A stretch of 64,000 nt of DNA, taken from assembly GCA_009760885.1 (NCBI GenBank), contig CM019696.1:46818017-46882016 (forward strand), in the 5' to 3' direction. A program made the position numbers and the translations under genes. The notes beneath the pieces are model-generated. The model saw only the letters and a program-made list of their open reading frames with translations, was not told the origin of the DNA and ran no database searches. Each line of letters begins with the position of its first letter. Within the stretch, counting starts at the first letter, position 1. This document shows positions 34,640 to 45,500 of this stretch, piece by piece. The stretch comes from Achatina immaculata (taxonomy: Eukaryota > Mollusca > Gastropoda > Stylommatophora > Achatinidae).

Positions 34640-35478
34640 GAAAAGTTAAACAACAAAAGAAACTGTGGAGAGGAATAGACAAAACTATAAAAATAAGATT
34701 TTTAATAGCATGCATCTTTCCCATCGCAGCGTATGTCTGTGAGACGTGGACACTTAAAACAGCTGATTGATTGACTAATTGATTAATTGATCTTTATTTC
34801 AAAAAGGTTAAGAATTGGGCACGCCCTCTATCATACAACTTTCACTCTGTTCCAGACATTCTGCAAATAATCTGCTCATATAACAAACATAATTAACAAT
34901 AAAATAACTAATACACATAAAAATCACTAACTACATATACATATAAATGACTAACTACATACACATAAAAATGACTGACTACGTACACATATAAATGACA
35001 AACTACATACACATATAAATGACTATCTACCAAACAAAAAGTTCATTACTATTCAGAATAGAATGAGAAACACATTAATGCCTTTGAATGTAAATGCTAC
35101 AAAAGAGTTTTTCAAATATCATGGACACAGAAAATAGAAATATATCCATACTACGAGAACTTAATATTGAAGAGGGCTGGCTATTAAAGAGGATTAAACA
35201 GAGAAAACTTAAATATTTTGGACACATTAAACGTCATGATAATTTAGAGAAGGATATATGAGTGTATATATATATATATATATTGGAAGGATATATAATG
35301 GGAAAAAGAAAGAGAGGAAGACCAAGGCAAAGATGGTTGTAAGACATCGCTGATAATCTGCAAATGGATGCATAGGCAGCAGGGCATCTTGCTTACAACG
35401 AAGAGGCCTACAGGATACCTGTTGGGGAGGCAAAGTTCCTCAAGGGACATTCAAATGATTGACTGACTGACTGACTGA
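34640..35478 (+). mobile_element. LINE-1fam copy H, 10-bp TSD, with nested element
   Basis: Homology starts at the QKVKQIKNLW codons, breaks at ~34764 after KTAE, resumes at ~35065 and ends in (GACT)n. CTTTCTGGAA at 34630-34639 and 35479-35488 is duplicated target. Both copies are in phase with the minisatellite unit. A short (AT)n at 35266-35282 disrupts the LEKTVLEG codons. Confidence 0.9.
34765..35064 (-). mobile_element. LINE family Z 3' end z2, nested in copy H
   Basis: Minus-strand 3' end with (AATC)n tail, AATAAA-like signal and the TTAAGAATTGGGCACGCC block. It shares the TTTCACTCTGTTCCAGACAT-type region with z5 at 55.3 kb. It contains a 24-bp tandem repeat (AAATGACTAACTACATACAC plus ATAT, about 5 units, 34910-35030). 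Confidence 0.75.
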
Positions 35479-35766
35479 CTTTCTGGAACTGAGAGAAGGA
35501 TGTTCTCTATGAAACCCAATATATCATATATGTGTAACGGGGATATTAGCTTACGAAGCGATTGCACAGTTTTTTTATATGTGTTTCAATGTAATAATTT
35601 CATCTCATGTGTTTACTTTGATTTAAATTGTTGATGTGTAGCAAAAAGCTAAATGTAAAAGTTGTATCATTTCAACTCGTTTCTTTTGCTCTTCGGTTAT
35701 TTCATGCTTAATAAACTAAACTGAATGGTTTGGAAGTTGAGTGAAAGTTGCCTGACACAAGACTTT

Positions 35767-35985
35767 CTTATATCTTATATCCTTCCTGTGCCGTTAAATG
35801 TCACATAGGGCTCGCAAAGTAGTTCGCCAATTTTTCCTGTCTTCGGCGAGTCTTTCAACCTCATGAAAGGAGTTTATGCCTGTTAATTTGGCCTCTCTTA
35901 ACAATGTCCTCTTCAGAGTTTCACGCGGTCTGCCTCTTTTTCTTCGGCCTGTTGTGTTCCACTTGATAGCTTGTTTTGGGATACA
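35767..35985 (-). pseudogene. LINE C-terminus, family W (fragment 1)
   Basis: About 60 open codons on the minus strand: RRKRGRPRETLKRTLLREAK, then FHEVERLAEDRKNWRTTLRALC and a stop at 35794-35796. A (GATATAA)n-like tail follows. The same family occurs on the plus strand at 61.1 kb. The basic GRPR motif and final W..TLRAL block are typical LINE C-termini. Confidence 0.7.
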
Positions 35986-36649
35986 AGACTTTACCCGTTG
36001 AAAATAAATTTTGTTTATTCATTCTCCCTCTCTGTGTTTCTTGTATGAAGAAAGTAATGCGGGAGATATTGGGACTGTCCTATTAGAAGAAACTGAAGCT
36101 GCCATTCCCACACTTTTTTTACATCTGAGTTCCCGGATTACAATTTTCTAACATAATTTTGAATGTTTTTGATAGCTCGTGATTAATTCTTCTTTATGTA
36201 AATAAAACTGAGGAAAATACTTTATATCTGTAAGATCACATGTATAGCCCTATTCCATCTCTGCCTCTCTGACGTTCTCCTGTGGTCATGTAGAAGCTTA
36301 ACAGCCCTCCTACCAATGCTCACTACGGGGAGCTGGCAGCGGGTAAACCAGGCAATGTGCCTGGAATGCCAACGTAATAAAAGGGGAGACAACTGAATCT
36401 TCCGATGAAAGGAATGTTATGAAAACCAGAAAAGATTAATCATAATTTCGTGTTTCATGTGATAGCAGAAGTTATGATTGTGTGATATCTCACACGGAAA
36501 GATCCTAGAGATATGAGCACAACGGAAAGTGAAGAAATTCTCAGAGAAAGCATTGCTTCTCTCTCTCTCTCTCCCTCCCCCTCTCTCTCTCTCTCTCTCT
36601 CTCTCCGATCGTTTTCTGTAAGAAAAAAAAATGGGGGAGATGTGGCTAA
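35986..36649. other. Unassigned with (CT)n at 36556-36605
   Basis: Apart from the dinucleotide tract, nothing recognised. Confidence 0.45.
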
Positions 36650-37108
36650 AGATAACCCTGTGATGCCTTAGAGGCACACAGGGGATATTTTGTTAGTGCC
36701 CATATTTTCCTTGACCTGTCGATACACTAGAGGCTGATGTGGTCAGCAACACGGCCTGCCCGCCTTTCCTTCCCTAAATGCATAAGAAGTTGGGCCCTCA
36801 TTTCTACGGCTGGGTGCTTGGGGGCAAGGACCGTCTTAAAAGCATCGGGGGCCCCTTGGCAAAGTAATGCACTGGGCGCCCACCATTCCTCTCTAACATA
36901 TACAAGTAATGTTAGGAATTCATAGATTTCCGTTGGCTGGTTAGGCCCCCTGCACTTGGGGCCCCTGGACAGTGCCCAGGTCGGTCTATGCGTTAAGACG
37001 GCACTGACTGGGGCAGGAATCGAACGCCCTCCTACCCACCACCCCCACCCCCCCCCTACCGTCGGCATGAGAGGGCAGTGCACTAACCACCCCGCCACTC
37101 AGGCGACC
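36650..37108 (-). mobile_element. tRNA-like SINE type T3 with nested miniature element
   Basis: The minus-strand head CGCCTGAGTGGCGGGGTGG has an A-box-like core and GCGTTCGATTCC (about 37017-37028) as B box. The middle variable part is a C-run-rich stretch. The body resumes left of the nested element at 36.83 kb and ends near AACCCTGTGATGCC reversed. Confidence 0.7.
36831..37001. mobile_element. Miniature inverted-repeat element nested in SINE T3
   Basis: Ends CCGTCTTAAAAGCAT and CCGTCTTAACGCAT (inverted). Internal GGGGCCCC-type inverted segments and GGGCGCCC/GTGCCCAGG. About 171 bp, no coding capacity. Target duplication not clear. Confidence 0.65.
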
Positions 37109-37160
37109 GTGGTCTGACGAGAACCGATACTCTCAACGCGGGTCGGTGCCATCTTTAGAC

Positions 37161-38680
37161 CAGTGGCTCCCAACCTTGCTCGAGTACAACCCCAAACTAG
37201 TAGTGACCCATGACCTGCGACCTGTAACACTTAAGAAACATTTCTGTTTCAATGCCTTTAACATGACGCAGGTCTGCTATTAATCACAAATTAAAGCATT
37301 ATGCTACTTCCTGGATAATCCAAGTTTCTCAAGATATTTTGAAACACATTAAGACTTTTTTTTAACAAATTACTTAAAAAGGAACACCATATCATATTAT
37401 GAGAGCGAGTGTGGTTGTTGCTGTTGTTACTTTTGTTATTTGTGTCGTTTCCGTTTTTGCTGTTGTTGCTGCTGTAGTTTTTATTGCACTTATTGTTGCT
37501 GCTGTAGTTTTTATTGCACTTATTGTTGCTGCTGTAGTTTTTATTGCACTTATTGTTGCTGCTGCTGTATTTTTTTTATTGCTGTCGTTGTTGCTGCTAT
37601 TGATGTCATTCTTCTTGTTGTTTCTGTTGTTGTTGTTTGTTGTTGTTGTTGTTGCTATTGGTGTTTATGTTGGTGTTGTTGTTTCTGTTGTTTTATTGCT
37701 GCTGTTACTGTTGCTGCTGCTGCCGTTGCTGTTGATGCTGTTGTTGTTTTTATTGCTGTTATTGACGTTGTTGTTGCTGCTGTTGTTACTGATGCTGCTA
37801 TTGTTATTGATATTGTTGTTGCTGATTTTATTGCTGTTGTTGATGTTGTTGTTGTTTTTATTGCTGTTATTGACGTTGTTGTTGCTGCTATTGTTATTGA
37901 TATTGTTGTTGCTGATTTTATTGCTGTTATTGCTGTTGTTGTTGTTTTTATTGCTGTTATTGCTGCTATTGTTGCTGCTGCTGTTGTTGTTATTGATGCT
38001 GTTGTTGTTGTTATTTTTATTGCTGTTATTGTTATTGTTTTTATTGCTGTTGTTTTTGCTGCTGCAGTTCTTAATGATGCTGTTGTTGTAGTTTTTATTG
38101 CTCTTGTTGATGTTGTTTTTGTTGTTGTTTTTATTGCTGTTATTGCTGATAGTGTGTTGATGCTGCTGTTGATGTTGATGCTGCAGTTGTTATTGATGCT
38201 GCTGTTGTTTTTATTGCTATTTTTTATGTTGCTGCTGCTGTTGTTGTTGTTGTTGTTTCTATTGTTTTTGTTGATGTTGTTGTTTTTATTGCTTTTGTTA
38301 CTGTTGTTGTTGTTACTAATACTGTTGTGGTTGCTGTTGCTGTTCATGCTGCTTTTGTTGTTGTTTATATTGCTTTTGTTGATGTTGTTGTTTTTAATTG
38401 TTGTTGTTGCTGTTGATGCTGTTGTTGTTGTTGCTGTTGCTGTTGTTGTTGTTGTTGTTGTTGTTGCTGTCTTCTTGTTGTTGTTGTTGCTTTTGTTATT
38501 ACTTTAGGTTTTGCGACATAAAGCAGTAGAATTTCCTTGAAATCCAGTAAAATAACTTTTACTTTAAATCATTATTTTTGTTTAGTTATTTTTACATGTA
38601 TCATATTTCCTCGCGACCTTACCTCTTTATTCCAGCCAAACTCTTAAGTTTGGGCCGTAACCAAAGGCTGGGAGTAGCTG
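37161..38680. mobile_element. hAT-like element containing a giant trinucleotide field
   Basis: Left end CAGTGGCTCCCAACCTT and right end AAGGCTGGGAGTAGCTG are imperfect inverse repeats (about 13 of 17). Inside the right end, TTTGGGCCGTAACCAAAGG resembles hAT miniature ends. Flanks CTTTAGAC / CCTTGGAA agree at only 5 of 8. The interior is mostly the 37.4-38.5 kb triplet field. Confidence 0.55.
37405..38507. repeat. GTT/GCT/ATT trinucleotide field, ~1.1 kb
   Basis: Near-pure triplets with a T in the middle or first position. A 30-bp unit (GCTGCTGTAGTTTTTATTGC...) is repeated three times at about 37470-37560, and longer segments (TTGTTGCTGATTTTATTGCT) recur at 37800-37990. Long frames (355 codons plus, 230 codons on either strand) encode only Leu/Val/Ala or Asn/Ser/Thr runs and are not genes. 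Confidence 0.95.
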
Positions 38681-38942
38681 CCTTGGAAGCTGCCTAAGGC
38701 GCAAAACTTCCTGAGACACGGTTTTACACACTTAAGAGCTACTCTTGATTGAAGTCCAAAATAGCCTGCCTCTAGGACCTCCAAACGTCCTGAAGAGGAA
38801 GAGATTTGCCTTTAGAGAAGTTGAGAGGCAGTAAGATAGCAAGTCAGAACTAAAGGGCTTACGAGAAAGCATGCACTGGAAGCAGACATTCAAGAAGGAC
38901 AGTAAATTAAAAAAGACAGTAAAGAAAAAAGGACAGTAACTG

Positions 38943-39108
38943 TAAAATTCCCGTTTCCATGCCATTAAGGATAGTGGTGATACGGTGTTAGGCCCGTATT
39001 TCCACGACCTTCGACTCATGAAAATGTGATGTGGGGTCAGTATCATACCTGGTCGCATTTGCCTTCCTAGATTTTTATGGTACCTAGAGGCCCGGGTCCA
39101 CAATGGGG
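38943..39108 (-). mobile_element. tRNA-like SINE type T1, copy 3, head missing
   Basis: Shares CCATGCCATTAAG, GTATTTCCACGACC and GTCAGTATCATACCTGG with the copies at 6.1 and 23.9 kb, but stops before the tRNA-like head. Confidence 0.75.
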
Positions 39109-39430
39109 GCCTGCAAGGTTATATGAAGTGTTACTCACTTTAAATGATAACTAAATATGAGTAACATATGACAGATCTCAGTGTAGAGTACGTACTGATT
39201 TGGGACCCAAATGTGAAATCAATATGAATAAAGTCAGTGAAATCCACATGAAATGTGAGTCTCATGAAACAATCATTTTTCCAGAAATCAGATATTTCGT
39301 TCTCTGTTTCTAACTGTGACCTATAACTCTCTGGCAGTCTCTCTCTCTCTCTCTCTCTCTCTTTGTTATTGATTATAATCTGTGTTACTCAGACATATTT
39401 GTTACGTCTGGCTGGTTGTCTAATCATCAA
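39109..39430. other. Unassigned with (TC)n at 39337-39362
   Basis: Nothing else recognised. Confidence 0.4.
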
Positions 39431-39650
39431 GATTTCCTGTTATTTACTGAGCATACTTTATCTACAGCTCAAGTTGTCCTGTTATTTGCTGTGAACGCTC
39501 TCTAAAGCTCAAGTTGTCCTGTTATTTGCTGTGAACACTCTCTAAAGCTCAAGCTGTCCTGTTATTTGCTGTGAACACTCTCTAAAGCTCAAGTTGTCCT
39601 GTTATTTTCTGTTCACACTCTCTAAAGCTCAAGTTGTCCCGGTCCCTGCT
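39431..39650. repeat. 40-bp minisatellite, about 5 units
   Basis: Unit CTCTCTAAAGCTCAAGTTGT then CCTGTTATTTGCTGTGAACA. Degenerate echoes continue to ~39765. Confidence 0.92.
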
Positions 39651-39989
39651 CTACGCTTGGCTATTCCAAAAGCCCTCTTCATTTCTACAAGCTATGTCTA
39701 AAACTCAGGCTGTTATTTTTATTTCTCAGTGCTCTGTAAGAACTCTAGTTGTTCTGTTATTCGCTGCTGCGTCCAGGTTTGTTAAAAGGAGTGTTAACAG
39801 TCTGTATCTATGTCCTGTAACATTTGTATGCCGTAGAGGTATGCTATTTTAGTGCCTTCACAATTCTAACCCACTTCTATGGTCTCCTGAACTTGTCTAA
39901 GTCTGAAACTTTCTATTTTTCTCTGCTTATAATCCATTGCTCTCATTTTAAATTCTCTAAATTCAGTTCAACTTCACCTCGAGAATTTG

Positions 39990-40330
39990 AAGGGAAAATG
40001 TAAGATTAAGAAAATAACTTTAACTAGTTAGTGATAGCGGGAATTACAGAGAATTAGAGACTAGTAAACAAGAGATTACAAAAGTGTCTGTGGAAAGGGA
40101 AAATGTGAAATTAAGAAAATAACTTTAACTAGTTAGTGATAGCGGGAATGATAGAGAATTAGAGACTAGTAAACAAGAGATAACAAAAATGTTGGGGGGG
40201 GGGGGGAATTGGAAAATGTGAGATTAAGAAGATAACTTTAACTAGTTAGTGTTAGCGGAAATGACAGAGAATTACAGACTAGTAAACAAGAGATAACAAA
40301 CATGTTTGTGGGAAAGTAAAGTGTGAGAGA
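39990..40330. repeat. ~105-115-bp tandem repeat, 3 units
   Basis: Each unit starts GGAAAATGTGAGATTAAG and includes AACTTTAACTAGTTAGTG and GACTAGTAAACAAGAGAT. The third is preceded by a G-run at 40194-40206. Confidence 0.92.
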
Positions 40331-41149
40331 TGCCTGTGCTAAGCTGCCGGTTTGTTTGGATGAGTGTTAAACTTCGTGTACTTGATATACAGATGTTACA
40401 GAAAAGGTATTTTAAAAAGTATGAGCATAATGCTATAACGGAAACTATACCACAGGAAAATGTAGAAAGAAAAATGAGCAAGAGGATGACAATGGTATAG
40501 ACTGGCGGACAGTATGAAAGGAAATGGATAGGATTAAGCTTTGGCCTGAAGCACAGTTAAAACAAAGACCAGGGCAAGCTGGAGCACGACTGGAGCCCAT
40601 CTTTCCTGGGGGAATTGAAGCAATATAATGGTTTCTTTTTTTGGTTTGTTTTGCCTTATATCTCTGGGTTTTTTTCCTTAAGCGTCATGTGTTATTTGGT
40701 ATATGATGTATCACTCGTCGTATATATTGTTATGTATTGCCTTCTTCTGCTGGTTATTTTCTTGAAAAAAAAGACCTTTCGTCTTGTTTATGGACAATTT
40801 TTGTTACATTCAAATGGGTTGAAGACGATGTTCTTTTTTACAGTCAGCAACCCGTAGCTGACATGCTAGCGTCACGGTTGGAGAACCATAGCTGACCAAG
40901 ACCCTGTCCTACTATAATATTTTAAATCTCTGAATTTATTTATTGTCTTTCGTGTTCTGACTATATTGCTGGATTTTTGAGTGATGGCGATTGTCACGTA
41001 TAGCAACACATTTTGGTCGTCTAAATGTTATCAACCTAATACACTTTCATACAGCATTGTTAACACGTTGTGACCGCCACGATATTATCTTTCTCCGTTA
41101 TCGCTTTTTAAATTTATGAATGCGCATTACTACTTCTTCTTTTTGTTCA
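40331..41149 (+). other. Mostly unassigned; family X scrap at 40845-40910
   Basis: The scrap reads CAACCCGTAGCTGACATGCT...GACCAAGACCCTGTCC, the 5' part of family X only. Remaining sequence shows no gene. Confidence 0.55.
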
Positions 41150-41300
41150 TTTTAACATTTCAGAATATCTCTTTGCAGTCATTAAGTAATAAAACTGTTC
41201 CTACTTTTTTCCAAGTTTATACACTTTGGTATCACAGCTTTACTGCAATACTTTGTGTATTTGTACACTTATACAATAATTATTGTGTTCAGTCAGTACA
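41150..41300 (+). mobile_element. Penelope-like 3' end (family Y), copy 3
   Basis: Shares AAGTAATAAAACTGTTCCTA and GGTATCACAGCTTTACTGCA with copies 1 and 2. The GAAACGTCAC block is missing or mutated. Confidence 0.55.
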
Positions 41301-42054
41301 AATAATCACTTTCCATCTTGAAATGCTATCTTCTATCTTTCATACACTACTCCTGAATCTAAACTGCTTTTCTATCTCCTGATAGATCTCCTGGCTCTAC
41401 TTGTCCATCTGTTCTAACTGTCGTTGATCTCCTATCTATCCCTCTATTCTTCTTTTTCTCTGTGCTCCCTGTTTTTCTTCTGTCTTCCCCTCCTTTTTAT
41501 CCTTCTTTCAAAACTGCATGCATAGCTTAAATTTTGTAAGTCAGTTTTCCAATAGGACACACCTCTAGATCTTTCCATTGGTCAGCTGGTTGACGACATA
41601 CTGGTTTGAATTCGGGATAATCGGTCCAATCCCTATGGTTATCTTATTGGTCCGGTATACGTGTGCAAATTGTTTCCTAAGATTAGCAAATATACTTCAC
41701 CCAGTGTGTTAAGTCAAATATGTTTATTCAATTTTCTCGTGTGGGTAAACACTTCTTATCCAGTAACAGGTATTTGTGATAACTGTAGGTGATATCTATT
41801 TACGTAGTTTCCGCCTGTTTGTCTCCATATTGTTGATTTAACCATTCCGCTTAGTCGTGTCAGGACTATTATTAACCTCAGTGTATCTCTTTAATCTGCC
41901 TTTCTCTCAGCTTCATTCTGTCTAGTATTTATGTTTATCTACTTAATTTTGTCGTAATACTACTAATACCGTGGGAGTGTTCCTCTTCCACCGGTTCTCA
42001 AACTGTTTGCTTCGTTTCTTACCTACATTGTACTTATCAAAAGTAATAATAGTC
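41301..42054. other. Unassigned sequence
   Basis: Nothing recognised; CACCGGTTCTCAAACTGTTT at ~41989 resembles a lone hAT end. Confidence 0.4.
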
Positions 42055-42147
42055 GTTCATTTACATGTCCCTTGCGGAACTTTGCCTCCCTAACAGCTCT
42101 CCTGTAGGCCTCTCGTTTGTAAAGCAAGATGCCCTGCTGCTGGTTTA
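42055..42147 (-). mobile_element. LINE-1fam 3' scrap I
   Basis: 93 bp of the extreme 3' end on the minus strand (REAKFRKGHANE-type codons reversed). An (AAT)n follows at 42150-42187. Confidence 0.85.
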
Positions 42148-42244
42148 TCCAAATGATAATAATAATAATAATAATGATAATAATAATACTAGCTTAAGTT
42201 ACAAGGCTATAATAATACTGCAATCATAACTTACGCGGCATTAT

Positions 42245-42545
42245 GTTGCACCACCTCTCCGTTGGTACGCCCTTTAACAGGCCTAGCCTGGCTAACAGGG
42301 CAGGAATCGCTATAGTCCCTATGCCCGTGGAGCCTGATAAAGAAGCACTACGCCCCCCCCCCCCGGCCTTTTAGCAGCATTTAGGGACTGAAAAAAATTA
42401 GCTGCCCTAACCCGATCCCAATCCGACACATTGCTATGCCTCAGCATCTCTCCATAGCATCGGCTGCACAGAACACCAGCTCACAGTTTCAGGGAGATTG
42501 AAGAAGAAGAAGAGGAAGAAGAAGGAGAAGAAGAAGAAGAAGTTA
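42245..42545 (+). mobile_element. Family X copy with (GAA)n tail
   Basis: From ACCTCTCCGTTGGTACG through GGCCTAGCCTGGCTAACAGG to CACAGTTTCAGGGAGATTG, then GAA repeats at 42502-42545. A C-run at 42355-42364 replaces part of the centre. Confidence 0.85.
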
Positions 42546-43008
42546 CATTGGAAGAGACCTTTGCTATCATTCATTGTTGTTGTTACCAAACCACTATAAA
42601 ATATGACATCTGGACAGATGAACAGCCTCCTAACATCCAGAAGGAGTTTGTTGCCTGTTACTGAGGGACATGTTGCCAGGGTCCACAGCTTCCTTGATCT
42701 ACTGGAGCTCTAAACTGTGATGTGCTTCAGCTGGACTCTGGGTTGAGAATCTGAGACGAGCCACGGTTTCGTTTGCTGGGTTGACAGGGAAGGATCTGAG
42801 AAAGGTGATACAGCTGAGCATCACCAGGAGAGATGTGGTTTTACAGTTTCAGATATTGGTCGATAATTCTGGTTTCTCCTTTTGTGACTGACTGTTTTTT
42901 AACCATCTTTTTATGAAACTGGAGATTATGTTACACAAACAGAGAAAATTTGTACTGTTTCTTCAGATAAGTAAGTGGCATCAATTATATCGTTCTATCA
43001 CTGAAATT
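42546..43008. other. Unassigned sequence
   Basis: Nothing recognised. Confidence 0.4.
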
Positions 43009-43011
43009 GCT

Positions 43012-43042
<31 letters not shown>

Positions 43043-43117
43043 CTTTCTCGTGCCACTCTCTCTCTCTCTCACTCTGTTTCTCTTCCCTCTCGTTCTCTCA
43101 GTCTCTCTCTCTTTCTT

Positions 43118-43157
<40 letters not shown>

Positions 43158-43447
43158 CCGTTCTGCATCTCTTTTTGTCTTTCTCTCTCTCTCTGTCTCT
43201 TCGTCTCTCTTTGTCTTGTTTTTCACTGTCTCTCTCTTCTCGTTCGTCTCTCTTTCTCTCTGGCTGCGTGTCCTTGTCTCTTTGATAGCATGCCAGCCTT
43301 TCTCTGTCTCTTTATCTGTCAATATGATAAAGGGCAGAATGTCAGAAGGGCCTGCGTACCCAATTCTTAACCCGTTGGAGATAAAGATCAATCAATCAAT
43401 CAATCAGTCAATCACTTTTTCCCTGTCTCTCTTTCTTTCTATCTATT

Positions 43448-43478
<31 letters not shown>

Positions 43479-43597
43479 TTCTCGTTATCGTTCTCTCATT
43501 TTCTCCCTATCTTTCTCTCTTTTTCACCATCTCCCTGTCTTTCTCTGTCTCTTTCTTCAAAATCCTTCTCTCCGTCTCTCTGTTTCTCCTTCTCTCT

Positions 43598-43655
<58 letters not shown>
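43009..43655. repeat. Long (CT)n-rich tract split by an element
   Basis: CT/CTTT dinucleotide-rich sequence at 43009-43310 and 43425-43655. Ser/Leu-rich frames on plus and Arg/Glu frames on minus are artefacts. Confidence 0.93.
43321..43420 (+). mobile_element. LINE family Z 3' end z3
   Basis: Plus-strand fragment: AAGGGCAGAATGTCAGAAGG, CCCAATTCTTAACCC, ATAAAGATC and tail (AATC)n at 43389-43412. Inserted within the CT tract. Confidence 0.85.
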
Positions 43656-44083
43656 TCCTTCGTTTGAATGAAAACTGCGAGATAAAGTGCACTGAACGCC
43701 AAATTTTTCGCTCTCGGAAATAACCTTTATTCGTTCACTCACTCTCTCTCCTTCCCTCTCTCACTCTTTCTCTCTCCTACACTTCCACTCAACAACATCC
43801 CTTATAAAACACCAGTCGCTGGAAGGATACTCTAGTCAGTACACGACTGAGACTCTCACAGCGCCACGCTATGACAAAACGACCCATGTAACGAAATTCT
43901 GCTTATCCAGGGACTAGATCTCAGTAAACATTTGCATCTGCTCTGTCTCCCAGCTATTCTTGACATCAGCATCCAGATCATACTAATCCTGGATAGATGC
44001 TTGTACACTTTACAACACGCAAGCTACATCTCTTAACTTTTAAGCTATATCTCTTAACTTTTAAGCTATATCTCTTAACGTTT
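43656..44083. other. Unassigned sequence
   Basis: A (CT)-rich stretch at 43738-43785 and a short repeat of AGCTATATCTCTTAACTTTT (three times, 44027-44078). No gene. Confidence 0.5.
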
Positions 44084-44091
44084 GGCTACTG

Positions 44092-44324
44092 CAGTGGTTC
44101 ATAACCCTTTTTTTGTGGGTGGGGGGTGGAGGGAGGGCATAAACCCCTTCTTGGGCCTGAGAACGGCTGTGTACCTCTAATTAAAAATACATCGATAAAC
44201 AGAACCCTAATTATGCTAAGATTTTATTTTTAAACTGTTTCAAACCATTTGCTGGCCCATGGACACCCAGAAACCTTTCTGTGGGCCCCTAGGAGGTGCA
44301 AAGACCCCATGTTAAGAACCGCTG
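44092..44324. mobile_element. hAT-type miniature element, 233 bp
   Basis: Terminal inverted repeats CAGTGGTTCATAACC and CAGCGGTTCTTAACA (12 of 15). Flanks GGCTACTG (44084-44091) and GTCTTCTG (44325-44332) agree at 6 of 8, the length expected for hAT. No coding capacity. Confidence 0.75.
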
Positions 44325-44332
44325 GTCTTCTG

Positions 44333-44638
44333 TATGTCGTTCTGACTGTATATTTTCACGCTAATTACCCCCGATGTTTCATTCTCTTTTTCTTCTGTTC
44401 TAGTCTTTCTTTCCGACAGTTGTTCTTTTTTCTTCCCTGTTCTTGCGTCACTCAAATTATTGTCCTTCCTTCTTCGTCTGTTTCTCTCTGCGGATTTTTT
44501 AAGAGGACATTTGCCGTTTCAGTAACACGTTTTTTTCCCCCCCTCCGTTTTCTCGTAATATTAGTAGGCCTCGCTATTCGCGATACTCACTCGCGGACGG
44601 CTGTCTTTAAAATAAATAAATGATAAAAAAATCTGTCA
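44333..44638. other. Unassigned sequence
   Basis: T- and C-rich; a 124-codon frame (44249-44623) overlaps the hAT element and has no recognised motif. Confidence 0.4.
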
Positions 44639-45250
44639 CGAGCAATAAATGAAAAGAAACAGAGTGAAAGAAATCTTGATGGAAACAAAGTGAGAGTAAT
44701 CATGATTTTAAAAAAAAAGAGTGAGAAAAATCCTGACAGACAAAAAGTGAGAGCAAACTTGATAGAAAAAAAAAGAGTGAGAGCAATCCTGATAAAAAAT
44801 GAGTGAAAGCAATCCTTATAGAAAAAAGAGTGAGAGCAATCCTGATAAGAAATGAGTGAGAGCAATCCTGATAAAACAGAATGAGAGCAATCCTGATTAA
44901 AAAAAAACAGTGAGAGCAATCCTGATAGAAACAGAGTGAGAGCAGTCCTGATAGAAAAGGAACGAGAGCAATCCTGATAGAAAAAAGAGTGAGAGCAATC
45001 CTGATAGAAAAAAGAGTGAGAGAAATCCTGATAAAAAAGAATAAGAACAATCCTGATTTAAAAAAAGAGTGAGAGCAATCCTGATAAAAAAAAGATTGAG
45101 AGCAATTCTGATCAAAAAGAGTGAGTGCAATCCTGATTAAAAAAGAGAGCAATCCTGATAGAATCAGAGTGAGAGCAATCCTGATAAACAAAAGAGTTAA
45201 AGCAAACCTGATTTTAAAAAAAAGAATGAGAGCAATCCTTATAGCAAACT
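44639..45250. repeat. ~25-27-bp minisatellite, about 24 units
   Basis: Unit GAGTGAGAGCAATCCTGATA plus 4-8 A. The variable A-run gives unit-length differences and therefore shifting frames on the minus strand. Confidence 0.95.
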
Positions 45251-45368
45251 GCTGTAAAACAATCACGCCAAAAAAAAAATGAAGAAGGATATGACAAGTT
45301 ATGATAAGGGTTCGAAATGTTAACTTTCATGAAGTGAGATAATGACCGCTATAAATTTGCTTCTACTA

Positions 45369-45500
45369 GAATGAATGAATGAATGAATGAATGAATGGAT
45401 TAATTAATTAATTTTTAAAGGGTAAAGAATTCGGAAAGCAGGCCCGTCTTACATTCTGCCCTTCATCACTCCATCTTTCATTCTTCCCACACACTCGATT
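45369..45500 (-). mobile_element. LINE family Z 3' end z4
   Basis: (GAAT)n at 45370-45398 is the minus-strand tail; then AAAGGGTAAAGAATTC and CAGGCCCGTCTTACATTC. It shares the CATCACTCCATCTTTCATTC subfamily signature with z1. The element may continue to ~45800, which I cannot verify. Confidence 0.75.

Larger units (their letters stand above)
34360..35525. repeat. 57-bp minisatellite split by LINE copy H
   Basis: Units with TGATTTCTGCTCTGTCTTTC and AGAAGGGTGTTCTCTGTGCA start at 34444, 34501, 34558 and 34615. The array resumes at 35479-35525 on the far side of the LINE. Total about 5.5 units. Confidence 0.9.

Noticed and set aside
37440..38507. 355-codon plus-strand open frame rich in Val/Ala/Leu/Cys
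   Set aside because: It is a translation of the GTT/GCT/ATT triplet field; the other frame and the opposite strand are equally open.
42913..43671. 252-codon Ser/Leu-rich secreted-like protein
   Set aside because: CT dinucleotide tract interrupted by a LINE 3' end; no coding signal.
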